Shown here: positions 14,501 through 22,323 of the stretch, in pieces
Position numbering within the stretch: the stretch's first letter is position 1
How the letters are laid out: every line of letters begins with the position of its first letter
Assembly (NCBI GenBank): GCA_947626155.1
Contig: CANQRC010000016.1
Span: 1 to 22,323 of the forward strand
Source: an uncultured Clostridia bacterium
GTDB lineage: Bacteria; Bacillota; Clostridia; Christensenellales; UBA1242
Direction: 5' to 3'
Length of the DNA stretch: 22,323 bases
Position numbers and translations under genes: made by a program
The notes under the pieces: generated by a model
Database searches by the model: none
What the model was told of the DNA's origin: nothing
The model's input: the letters and a program-made list of their open reading frames with translations, nothing else

Positions 14501-17500
14501 TGATGTTTATTTGAATGGAAGTGGCCTGCCTATTAAAACGCTTTTGCCAAAAAAAGATTATCTTACTGATGGCACAGAAAATCAAATAACAATCAATTTC
14601 ACAAAGTTGATTGCTGACTTGCAAAAGGCAAATGATGCAATTGCCTCCACATATGTTCAATTCCAAGAGGTTACTTTCAACACGTTTGTTTATTTGCTTG
14701 CAAGAAACGGCAATGATGACGTTCAACTTCCATCACCTGATGCAAAACTCAGTTCCAGCCTAGACGACAGCCAAACTGATTTGATTGTGAAGAAAGTTCC
14801 TAAGCCAACACTTGAAATTGACAGCGAAGTTGACGCATTCTCCCCAGAAGTGGACAACTTTAAACTTTCGTGGAAGTGCGCAGAAAATGACCAAGAAACT
14901 GCGTTCACTTTAACTTACGGCGAAACTTCTATAAATACAAATTCTTCTACAACTTACTCTTTGCAAAAGAGCCTGCTTACTGCTCATCAGTTTACAGAAA
15001 TTTTCATTGAGGCATCAAATCCACACTATTTGGATTCCGACAAATCAAATGTAATTACTGTTTATTTATTGCGCGGAATTGAAAGTGTAAAACTTACCGA
15101 GCAAGCCGGGCTTGAACTCAATTTCTTTGATAAAGATGTTGGGGATGAAAGCGCAAAGAATTTCGAAAAAATTGTTGCCAAGAAAGATGACGGCGAAGCG
15201 ACAGTTGAGAACAATATTGCCAAAATTGATGGGCCGGGCGAATATAAATTTGGCTTGTATGGAAAATTTTTGAATGATGTGTATTATCTTGGCAGCAAGA
15301 TGAACTCTTGGACAGTTCAAAAAATGGAAGACAAAGCACCAAAGGACACAAACTTAAAGATAAACAAATCAGTCATCTCGTGGAATGCGTTTGAAATTGA
15401 TGCAAACTCGGGGCTGGAATATATTCTCATTTTCTTGGATGACGGCGCAGAACAAAAGAGAGCATTTGTTTATCCAGCAATTGTCGAAAACCAAATTGAC
15501 ACCTTTGATGAGGTTTTGGCACAGACCTTGGCGGGCTATGAGGGCACTTTGAAGATGCAACTTTTGGCGCACATTAGGCCAAATACAAATTACATTCATG
15601 ATTCTATAATTTATTACAGCGACAAGCAAGAACTTTTAAATAAAGATGTTACTAACACTCAAGAATATAACTATTATATATATAAGCAAAGCGGCGAGCA
15701 ACTTTCAACAACCATTGTAAAACTGAAAACGCCTCAAATCACTTCTATTGAGTTTGAACATCAGGACACAACACACTATACTGACGCTCAAACTGCCAAA
15801 ATGAAAGTTACATTTACCGGAAACTATGGCGAGGACGCACAATTCAAAGTTACAATCAACGGAAAAGAGGTTGACGGAGCAAAAACTTTGGAGGGAACAT
15901 CTCAGGGCGAGGATGTTTATGAATATTCGTTTGAACTTGACGCCACAACTTACCTGGCAACTATTGACGACGTGGCAGAACTTACCATTCAAGCAATAAG
16001 CGACACTGCAACAAAAATTCCATCTGCAACTTTAAAACAAGAAGTTTTGAGGGCAGGAAACATTTCGGGACTTTCCTTTGCGGATGAGAATGGAAATTTG
16101 ACGCACAAAATCAAAATCACTCTCACAACAACTCAAAATGACGAGGGGCTGTTTGACAACCGCGCAAACGGTGGCGTTGTTCTCACGCTTAAATTCCAAT
16201 CTGAGGGAAAGGAAGAGACAGAATATTATGTTGTGGAGCGCGAGGGCGACACAACCTTAAATGATTGGTCAGACATAGACCTATCAAAATATTTTGTTGA
16301 CCACATGAAAAAAGGTGGAACGCTTACGGTTTCTGCATTTGTTAAATATTACAGCAATGGAAGATATATCTTGCCATCAAAAGAGACCTGTACCCAAGAC
16401 TTTAAAGTGCTTAAAGCGCTGGAAAGTAATGAGAGCATACAAAAAACCAACAACGGCTTCAAACTTGTGAGCGCAACGAGCATAAATACTGCATCCACAA
16501 CCTATGTTGTCGAGTATGACGAAATTGATGAGAATGGCGCAAAGCAAACTGTTGGGCATCAAGAACTTACATCCTCAAATGACTACTCATTTATTGTGCC
16601 TGACAATTGGCCAGCAGAGGGCAGAACTGTTAGAATTTATGCAAAAGAGGCGGAGTGCTTGCCATCTGTTGTTTATGAATACAAACTCACCTTGGATAGA
16701 ATTGAAAAAGTTGACAGCGTGTTGATTACAAGAGAACTTCACACATACACACTTTCTTGGAATCCTGTTTCTGCGGCAAGTGGCTATCAGTTGAATTTCT
16801 ACCGCATAAACCCAGACGGATCTCGCGGGGAAGTTTTGTTCACACCTGATGAGATTTCCAAAACGCAAATCACAATAGAAGAACTTTTTGGCGACAACTA
16901 TGATAAACTTTTAACACCTGGAAAGGTTACAAAAGAGGAACTTGCTGGCGGACTTGAAATGATTGTCACCATGGTGGCCGTTCCTAGGGAAGAGGGAAAG
17001 GACATTTCTCTTGAATACGAGTTTAGGGTTAAGTTTGTTAAGCAAGAAGTTGCGGCAGAGGACCTCTTTATTGACGGAAAGGGCGTGATTAACTTCAACA
17101 ACAATGGCGACAAGAAGAGGCTATATAAAATTGACGCTATTGCTAAGGCAGAACAAGAAATTGGACCTTTTGATTGGAAGAACATCACAAAAACAAAACT
17201 CAACACCCAGGAGTTGGGGGAGAATATAGCCAAATTTAAGATTCTTATCTCAACGGTTGAGGATGAAGACAACAAAGTCGCTGTTGCATATAACGGCACG
17301 GCGTTCAATTTGCCATCAGTTGCCTTTGAGTCTGATATGTTTACCTACGCTGAGGGCATTTCAAATGTGACAATCAGCGACCAAGACGCAAAAAATCTTT
17401 ACTTCACTTTCCTCGGCACGAAAGAGGCTTACACAGTTTATGCCGGGCTTGAAAACAATCAAATTTTTGAGGAAAATGGAAAATTTGTTGAAATAGAACT

Positions 17501-20500
17501 AAAAGAATCTGAGCAATCAACAGAAAATGCCGGCCTAGTTTATGAACTTTCAGCCCTTGTTTCAAAACTTGCTGAAATTGAAAAATTGACGGGAGAAAAA
17601 ACCATTTACTTCTGGGCATATGCAAAAGAAGAACCCGCAGAAGAGGAGGAAGCGCCAACCGAGAAGAATATTGTTGCCAAAGTTTACACAAAATTTGCCT
17701 TGAATTTTGTTGAAAGCGTGGAAGGCGAGATTGTCAAACTTGGCAAGGATGTAAAACAAGTTGAGGACGCCGGAGTTGTTGAAGACGACTACATCAACAC
17801 TTTTGCCGTGTTTGATGTCACAGACGACGAACAAACCTTGGGCTTCAATGTAAGAATTACTAAAGAGGGCGAGGACGGCGAGCAATATGTAACATTTATC
17901 ACACGCGACAATGCTTCAAGCGGAACTTATTTTGACGAGAGAGTGGGAACAGACAAAAAACTTGCAATCAACCTTGTTCAAATCTTTGAAAATTTTGAGG
18001 CGCAAGATGTTGAGGGCGGCACTGAACTTGTTGGAAACTTTAAGATTGAAATTTCAAAACTAACCCAAAAAGACGGAAAACTCACCTTTGCAGATTGGTT
18101 TGTTGCAAGACCAGAAGAGGGCTTAACTGACTTTGCGTTCACAAGACTGACCGGCGCCTTGAAAGGCTCGGTTGAACTTAAACAAGGAAACTTAAAGTGG
18201 AAGGGAAGCGCAGACCAAACACAATTCTACAAAGTTTACTTCATCACCGAACTTACAAACGGAACACAATTTAACAATTTCAGGGCGTTCACTTCCCAAA
18301 CAACATCTTTCAACGCCTCCGAGTATGCTGGCGGGGATGGCTATTATTATCTTGCAGTTCAAGGCGTCAGCCAAGACGCATACCAGTTGTCTTCTTCAAG
18401 GGCGTTTGTGGTAAACCCTGTTGGCTCGCCTATTCTAATTGTAAAAAATCAGGTTACAAACAAAATTAAACTTAAGGCTGGCGTGCTTTCAGTTGATTGG
18501 ACCGACTCTGATTTTGTGAAAGCCATTTTGGAAAATGGCGGGCAAACATCTGTTGATGTTGCTGACAGATTGATAAATCAAGTGTTTAAAGTTCCTTTCA
18601 CTTTCACAATGAATGACCTTGTCAATAAAAACATTATAATGAGCTTCCAGTTTAAGCCAAGTGACGGCACAAACGCAATATTTAAAAATATTGATGCGGG
18701 ACTGCTTTTGCAGGACCTCTTTGCAAGCGAAAAGGGAACAGAGGTAAAAGCCAAACTAGAAGAGTTGATCACAGCTGTAGAGGGGCACGATAACCTTGTT
18801 TCCACCTTGAAAAACTTTATTGAATATGTTGAAAAAGGTGCTCACGGAATTGCATCAGGCAGAAACGTCTTTGACGACGAACTTGAAAAAATTCAAACTG
18901 GCGATTATTCGCTTTCTTACTCTTTGCTTGGCGGCGCAACAAGTTTGAGTTCTGGTTGGTATTCTTTTGAAAATTCAGCTCCAACAGAAGACGAAAACAA
19001 GAACAAACTTTATGTAAACCCACAACCTGTTGTTTCTGCGGCAAAAGCTGACCATGAAACTGATAAAGCTCAAACTTCATTTATGGTTATTTTTGCAAAG
19101 AGCAATGTTTATGAAGAGCAAGAAGGAGAAGTGGCTTCTGTCGAGGCGAAAAAATATAAGGTTAGGCTTGGCGAATATGTGTTTGATATAGTTGGCGATG
19201 ATAACTCTTATTCAATGGTTATGGTTGACTGTCCTAAGGACTTTAAAAAGCCAGAACCTGAGACAAACATCTCTGTTTACGAGACCACGAAAGACGGAGC
19301 AAAAAGTGAGGACGGGCAATATCTTATGTTCTATCTAAACCTCAACGGCGGGGATTCTGTTCTTGGAAAATATCACCTTAAAGCAGATAAATATGAGATG
19401 CAAATTTTTGCAGTTGGAAATGACATCTCTATGTCTAGTAAATCTGAAAAATTCCTTGTAAACTTCTTGAGTTTTGATGAGGGAATAAAGATTGTTGACG
19501 GAACTTTTGTATGGCAGCCAACTGACGGAAGAAATACCAAAGTCATCTACAAAAAGGCCGGAGACAGAAGCGGCGAAGTTGATTTGGACGTTGGTGCTGA
19601 CGAAAAGAGCGTAAATTCAACTTTTGCTCTTGAAAACGCGGGCGTTGGGCTTTATGAATATGTTAAGTTTGTTGTCAAGGGCGAAATTGACATGACCAGC
19701 AACACAATAAGCGTTGACAGTTCTGTTTATCAAATTGATAAAGTCTTGAAACTTTCCTCGCCAGAACTTTCAACAAAATTTGGCTTGCTTTCATATGACG
19801 CTAATGCGAATTTCACAAATTATGAGGGCGTTAACATAGAAAAATGCTTCTCAACAAAAGAGAATATGTTCTCATATGTTGTTTATAACGACGCTTCATA
19901 TGACAAAGATAAAGACATCACAATGCACAAGGTTCTTACTGATGACAGGGCAGAGTCCGAAAGAGGAAGAACGCCTCAAACTTATGAAGTTGGAAAAACT
20001 GGCATGGAAGAACCAGAGGACGAAGACCCAGATATTCCATACACCGAATATAAATATAAGAGCACCGAAATTGTTGCAGAAGAATTTTATATGTATATGC
20101 TTGGAAGCGATGCAAGTTTCACCTACACGCCAGGCGAGGATGGCGAAAACTATTACATCACAAAGATAAACTTCAGCGAAGACCCTAACAAAAATGCAAT
20201 TGCGGTTAGAAGTGATGTTGACAAAGAAAGCCAAAACACTGTTGGACACATCAAAGCGGGAATGCTTAACAGTGTCACAAATGTTCATGTTCAAAACGGC
20301 ATACTTGTTTGGGACGAAGTTGACGGCAGAGGCGAAGATCTTCCACCTGAAGAAGGCGCAACAATAATCTACAGAGTGATTATTGAGATGTATGCAACAA
20401 GCAGTGCAGACGACAGTCAAACAAATATAAGCGAAAAGAGCATCTATTACACAACAGATGCCAAGTTCGATTTTAACAATGTTAAAAAGAGCAGTGCGGT

Positions 20501-22323
20501 TGCGGAATATGAGGCTGCCGGCAGAGAACTCTTCACAAGGGCAACTGTTCAAGCGCTTGCGCTGAATGTTGCAAAAACATCAGTTGCAGATAAAGACTTT
20601 ATCACTTTGCTTGACGGACAGTTTGCTTATGGCTCGCCAAATTATAAGGACAGCCAAGACTATAAAGTCTTGATGGGCGAGACAAAGCCAAAAGATCAAA
20701 TAACAAGGCTGAAAGAGATTGATCAGGGCTCTTTGAAAGTTGTGGAAGGCAGGCTTACTTGGACTTACACAGTCACTGACACATCTATAACAGCTGAAAA
20801 CTTTGATAGATATTATCACTTTGTTGTCACCGACGAAAATGAAAACATAATTCCAGGGCAATACTCACTTAAAAATGACGAACTCAAGTTTGAAGTAACA
20901 TTTGTTGAGAGTGCGGGAGCGCTGAGCGGAAGAACAACTGAGGCCAACGGCAAACATAGGCTTAAAGTTTATGTTACTCCAGGAAGCGAACAGTCTCAAG
21001 ACAAAATCACATCCTTTGCAAGTGAACTTTCACCAGAATTGACAAAACTTTCCACAATCACTCAAGAGGATTATGAAATTGTTTCAACTCCAAACTATGA
21101 AACGCTTGATCTTTCAAAATATTTTGAGAAAAACGCAGAGACAAATGTTCATTTGACAATCACACTTCCAGGTCGAGAGCAAAAAATTACTTTTACAAAT
21201 GAAAAGAGGAAACTTTTGATTGTCACAAGCAGCAATTTGGGGAGCTTCCCAAGACCTGACACTTACAACGAGGAATATATAGATTATGTTGAAATCAGCG
21301 ATGAGGCAGAAATAGTTTATATTGAGTTTTATGCAGAGGACAAACTTTGCACTCAGCCAAACAGAACCATTCTTACAAGTGATGTAAGCCAAAAGTTTGA
21401 ACTTGAAAGGATGAAATGGCCAGAGCAAACAATCATAAGTTGGGACAATGAAACGGGAAGATTTAGTTGGAACTATGACGATTTTTGCTTGAAGCAAGCG
21501 GAGACCTTAAACGAAGTTGAAAAGGGCTGGACGCTTCAAAACAACGTTATGCTCTACAAAGAAAGTGCGATGAAGGATGCGGATTCTGACACAACTCTCT
21601 CGAGTGGAAGAATTTACATAAAAAACGGCAACCCAGAAGAGGACAATTATGTTGAAATTTTCTATGACGAAGAAAAGAAAATCAGCACTAAAGACGGCAA
21701 AGACACAAGATATTTTGAATTGTATACAGAAGGCAAGAAAAACTATGCTGAGGGCTGGTTTGACGTTGTTGACGAAGAAAATAAGCAAGTTACAAAAGAG
21801 TTTTTGGACAAAGAAACCTTCAAAATTGCGCAAGAGGGAACAAATACAATCATTTCTTCTGGCGAAAAGTTTTATAGTGTAAGTTCTGACAAAATTTCCT
21901 ATCCCATTTTTCTTGTAAAAGCCACATATTTTGATGAAAATGGCGAAACCGTGGACGAGAGGAATGTCAGCACATCAAACCGCTATTATGACCCAGAAGT
22001 TGTTGGGCAAAAAATAGCCTTGTCTGTAAGAATTAAGAGAAATCAAAACAGCATTCAGTCAAAGGCTATAGAGTATTCTGGAGGCGAGGCAAAGCTAAGT
22101 TTGTTTGAAAGCGGCGAGGGAACAAAACAAAGCCCTTATTCAATTTCATCAGTTGAACAGTTTTTAAACATAAAATACAGACTTTCGCGAGAAATTGACT
22201 CTTATGTTGACGAAAACGGCAGCGTGGTGAAGTTTGATGAGGGAAAAACATACTACTTTGTTTTAAATTCGGAAATTGACTTGACAGAAGTTTATGAAGA
22301 GGGCTTTGCCGGATTCTTGTTCC
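11592..22323 (+). CDS. Giant multi-domain surface lipoprotein (3' end outside window)
   Basis: One frame runs from ATG 11592 to the right edge with no stop seen: at least 3,577 residues, incomplete. The N-terminus (MKKLNFVLMSILTIV, then LVGC) is a lipoprotein signal with Cys23 for lipidation, so the protein sits on the outer face of the membrane. Residues ~30-115 look like a bacterial Ig-like (Big2-type) domain (ITFHSDKEDIVEIV ... GISKVYATYNKNYIASLDV). After that come many beta-sandwich modules with the fibronectin-III-like pattern of a strand ending in S/T-W, then a gap, then Y-x-L/V-x-V/I. Examples of the Trp are W129, W233, W622, W1094, W1264, W1723, W2203, W2641, W2907, W3057 and W3293. 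Modules are diverged, and no exact DNA repeats stand out. It is very rich in Asp and Glu. From about residue 3508 it enters a GLUG-type domain. GAGAGG at 11581-11586 precedes the start. The function is unknown; adhesion or scaffolding is an inference. Confidence 0.88.
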   Translation, partial: MKKLNFVLMSILTIVLTSVLVGCNFKQAGASFSQPSVSLSLTQEEGLALDELLKVENIAKEQITFHSDKEDIVEIVGRNAVGRKSGISKVYATYNKNYIASLDVIVMKPFVSPNFLEPQEQEGKVVLSWQEVSDSFSSIVRSASEYNVKVEKTVDGQEGLEEKTLVSNGKQTASYVELPAEEGKGLIYDVTVSAVGDGVYFDDGAESSATVYVGYMPHIEQSALVWSDGVLSWTDAEIENAEYQVRVKYLDGEAGFDLTLDDKQEEKSKDLKSYFDSYQPGRYELSVLVSDKTEGETAKHTRESEKIVITKLDVPQLVKENGALRIVSNEDVEEYVLKLSNSQTTKDITFQNTEKADITTTLSYADANEELDGIFDISLEAKGHDLFYKNSNTSLGKIYKIAKPVLEEVGENGPTSWNVKVKLSDNLVNSTITFSESGAEPQTHILVSGTREAQVALNLTVSPTQTTTHTFTAVATSQDTTANGQEVFVVNSNASDTVTVTDLADFQAFENGQYITHKYDEESGHSIFSVKPIVGATKYELYVNDQLQTNYETSIGETVELKLNCAIETLKDNDKQYVVKVVAKTDEDKTAIKTTSQEKTITLLEEVTAASRGDNKNTLYTWNGVSHADGYKLEIYKINYADYQTEVTDFDLANGDRFQHIKTVETATTQFDFATLGEDYVGYYYIRVYPTVTDVDNYVVSGKCLHQKIAVAVQLQLSLDNVEFGFKDEQYFLEIDNLKNVYQFELSVDGTSKGGLENSGLDSSKNQFNLAGFGVEYQRPVTISLKAVASADNKLLYEDSEEVSLKIYQIRKAQFAASVDESDFSFDNRTEKMYVSPKNVVGLTSFFVKAGGSNSAVMYPDQTAEMNLTRTSTSSKIQVSVTYSGSAYDGETKLYTKDANGEVWLESVANFTLTRLDSPTDLQYYNGEIKFKDTTTGVSASNGFYVLRISGPTLNDGQKLEIDVEFRTTLDVYLNGSGLPIKTLLPKKDYLTDGTENQITINFTKLIADLQKANDAIASTYVQFQEVTFNTFVYLLARNGNDDVQLPSPDAKLSSSLDDSQTDLIVKKVPKPTLEIDSEVDAFSPEVDNFKLSWKCAENDQETAFTLTYGETSINTNSSTTYSLQKSLLTAHQFTEIFIEASNPHYLDSDKSNVITVYLLRGIESVKLTEQAGLELNFFDKDVGDESAKNFEKIVAKKDDGEATVENNIAKIDGPGEYKFGLYGKFLNDVYYLGSKMNSWTVQKMEDKAPKDTNLKINKSVISWNAFEIDANSGLEYILIFLDDGAEQKRAFVYPAIVENQIDTFDEVLAQTLAGYEGTLKMQLLAHIRPNTNYIHDSIIYYSDKQELLNKDVTNTQEYNYYIYKQSGEQLSTTIVKLKTPQITSIEFEHQDTTHYTDAQTAKMKVTFTGNYGEDAQFKVTINGKEVDGAKTLEGTSQGEDVYEYSFELDATTYLATIDDVAELTIQAISDTATKIPSATLKQEVLRAGNISGLSFADENGNLTHKIKITLTTTQNDEGLFDNRANGGVVLTLKFQSEGKEETEYYVVEREGDTTLNDWSDIDLSKYFVDHMKKGGTLTVSAFVKYYSNGRYILPSKETCTQDFKVLKALESNESIQKTNNGFKLVSATSINTASTTYVVEYDEIDENGAKQTVGHQELTSSNDYSFIVPDNWPAEGRTVRIYAKEAECLPSVVYEYKLTLDRIEKVDSVLITRELHTYTLSWNPVSAASGYQLNFYRINPDGSRGEVLFTPDEISKTQITIEELFGDNYDKLLTPGKVTKEELAGGLEMIVTMVAVPREEGKDISLEYEFRVKFVKQEVAAEDLFIDGKGVINFNNNGDKKRLYKIDAIAKAEQEIGPFDWKNITKTKLNTQELGENIAKFKILISTVEDEDNKVAVAYNGTAFNLPSVAFESDMFTYAEGISNVTISDQDAKNLYFTFLGTKEAYTVYAGLENNQIFEENGKFVEIELKESEQSTENAGLVYELSALVSKLAEIEKLTGEKTIYFWAYAKEEPAEEEEAPTEKNIVAKVYTKFALNFVESVEGEIVKLGKDVKQVEDAGVVEDDYINTFAVFDVTDDEQTLGFNVRITKEGEDGEQYVTFITRDNASSGTYFDERVGTDKKLAINLVQIFENFEAQDVEGGTELVGNFKIEISKLTQKDGKLTFADWFVARPEEGLTDFAFTRLTGALKGSVELKQGNLKWKGSADQTQFYKVYFITELTNGTQFNNFRAFTSQTTSFNASEYAGGDGYYYLAVQGVSQDAYQLSSSRAFVVNPVGSPILIVKNQVTNKIKLKAGVLSVDWTDSDFVKAILENGGQTSVDVADRLINQVFKVPFTFTMNDLVNKNIIMSFQFKPSDGTNAIFKNIDAGLLLQDLFASEKGTEVKAKLEELITAVEGHDNLVSTLKNFIEYVEKGAHGIASGRNVFDDELEKIQTGDYSLSYSLLGGATSLSSGWYSFENSAPTEDENKNKLYVNPQPVVSAAKADHETDKAQTSFMVIFAKSNVYEEQEGEVASVEAKKYKVRLGEYVFDIVGDDNSYSMVMVDCPKDFKKPEPETNISVYETTKDGAKSEDGQYLMFYLNLNGGDSVLGKYHLKADKYEMQIFAVGNDISMSSKSEKFLVNFLSFDEGIKIVDGTFVWQPTDGRNTKVIYKKAGDRSGEVDLDVGADEKSVNSTFALENAGVGLYEYVKFVVKGEIDMTSNTISVDSSVYQIDKVLKLSSPELSTKFGLLSYDANANFTNYEGVNIEKCFSTKENMFSYVVYNDASYDKDKDITMHKVLTDDRAESERGRTPQTYEVGKTGMEEPEDEDPDIPYTEYKYKSTEIVAEEFYMYMLGSDASFTYTPGEDGENYYITKINFSEDPNKNAIAVRSDVDKESQNTVGHIKAGMLNSVTNVHVQNGILVWDEVDGRGEDLPPEEGATIIYRVIIEMYATSSADDSQTNISEKSIYYTTDAKFDFNNVKKSSAVAEYEAAGRELFTRATVQALALNVAKTSVADKDFITLLDGQFAYGSPNYKDSQDYKVLMGETKPKDQITRLKEIDQGSLKVVEGRLTWTYTVTDTSITAENFDRYYHFVVTDENENIIPGQYSLKNDELKFEVTFVESAGALSGRTTEANGKHRLKVYVTPGSEQSQDKITSFASELSPELTKLSTITQEDYEIVSTPNYETLDLSKYFEKNAETNVHLTITLPGREQKITFTNEKRKLLIVTSSNLGSFPRPDTYNEEYIDYVEISDEAEIVYIEFYAEDKLCTQPNRTILTSDVSQKFELERMKWPEQTIISWDNETGRFSWNYDDFCLKQAETLNEVEKGWTLQNNVMLYKESAMKDADSDTTLSSGRIYIKNGNPEEDNYVEIFYDEEKKISTKDGKDTRYFELYTEGKKNYAEGWFDVVDEENKQVTKEFLDKETFKIAQEGTNTIISSGEKFYSVSSDKISYPIFLVKATYFDENGETVDERNVSTSNRYYDPEVVGQKIALSVRIKRNQNSIQSKAIEYSGGEAKLSLFESGEGTKQSPYSISSVEQFLNIKYRLSREIDSYVDENGSVVKFDEGKTYYFVLNSEIDLTEVYEEGFAGFLF
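22113..22323 (+). other. Start of a GLUG-type domain inside the giant lipoprotein
   Basis: Residues 3508-3577 read GEGTKQSPYSISSVEQFLNI, a variable stretch, then TYYFVLNSEIDLTEVYEEGF and AGFLF. This is the familiar lead-in of GLUG proteins (G-x-G-T-x-x-x-P-Y-x-I, then Y/F-x-L-x-x-x-I-D-L and F-x-G), which is normally followed by GLUG repeats. The window stops here. Confidence 0.75.

Noticed and set aside
19896..20552. 218-residue open frame on the minus strand
   Set aside because: It lies fully antisense to the giant lipoprotein frame, has no RBS or family features, and is one of many such shadows produced by the codon bias of the plus-strand gene.

Overview
The window looks like a chromosomal segment of an uncultured, low-to-moderate GC member of the Bacillota (Clostridia-like). 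Supporting signs are consensus sigma-A promoters, AGGAGG-type ribosome binding sites, a yabP-yabQ-divIC-type cluster known from spore-forming lineages, an anaerobic pyruvate formate-lyase operon, a heterodimeric ABC exporter and an IS200-type element. I cannot name the genus from sequence alone.

Layout. (1) 2-487: the 3' end of a large GLUG-repeat surface protein that enters from the left. (2) 487-4111: a strong promoter with a palindromic operator-like site, then two overlapping half-transporter genes forming a heterodimeric ABC exporter with one degenerate ATP site. (3) 4182-4745: an unrecognised small secreted or membrane-anchored protein. (4) 4751-8439: promoter, pflB, pflA and a cvpA-family membrane protein in one direction. 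(5) About 8419-9144: an IS200-type element whose transposase gene is broken by a short deletion and frameshift. Its right-end palindrome appears to supply the current stop codon of the cvpA gene. (6) 9145-9966, minus strand: yabP, yabQ and a divIC-like gene, ending in a terminator that overlaps the last codons. (7) 9983-10833: an RluA-family pseudouridine synthase whose promoter places the transcript start at or next to the ATG. (8) 10866-11324: a ferritin-like helical protein that seems to have lost its metal ligands. (9) 11325-11591: an AT-rich intergenic region with a promoter. (10) 11592 to the right edge: one uninterrupted reading frame of at least 3,577 codons. It encodes a giant lipoprotein with a lipobox, an Ig-like N-terminal region, many fibronectin-III/Ig-like modules and, at the window edge, the start of a GLUG-type domain.

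How it fits together. The pfl block handles anaerobic pyruvate cleavage, with PflA activating PflB. The ABC pair is probably a drug, lipid or peptide exporter under a repressor encoded elsewhere. The yab/divIC genes belong to sporulation and division. The most striking feature is that an ordinary 11-kb housekeeping block is bracketed by two genes that both encode GLUG-domain surface proteins: the left one ends in GLUG repeats, and the right one enters a GLUG domain after more than 3,500 residues of beta-sandwich modules. They are probably members of one family of giant cell-surface lipoproteins. Evidence comes only from reading the sequence; no database search was run.
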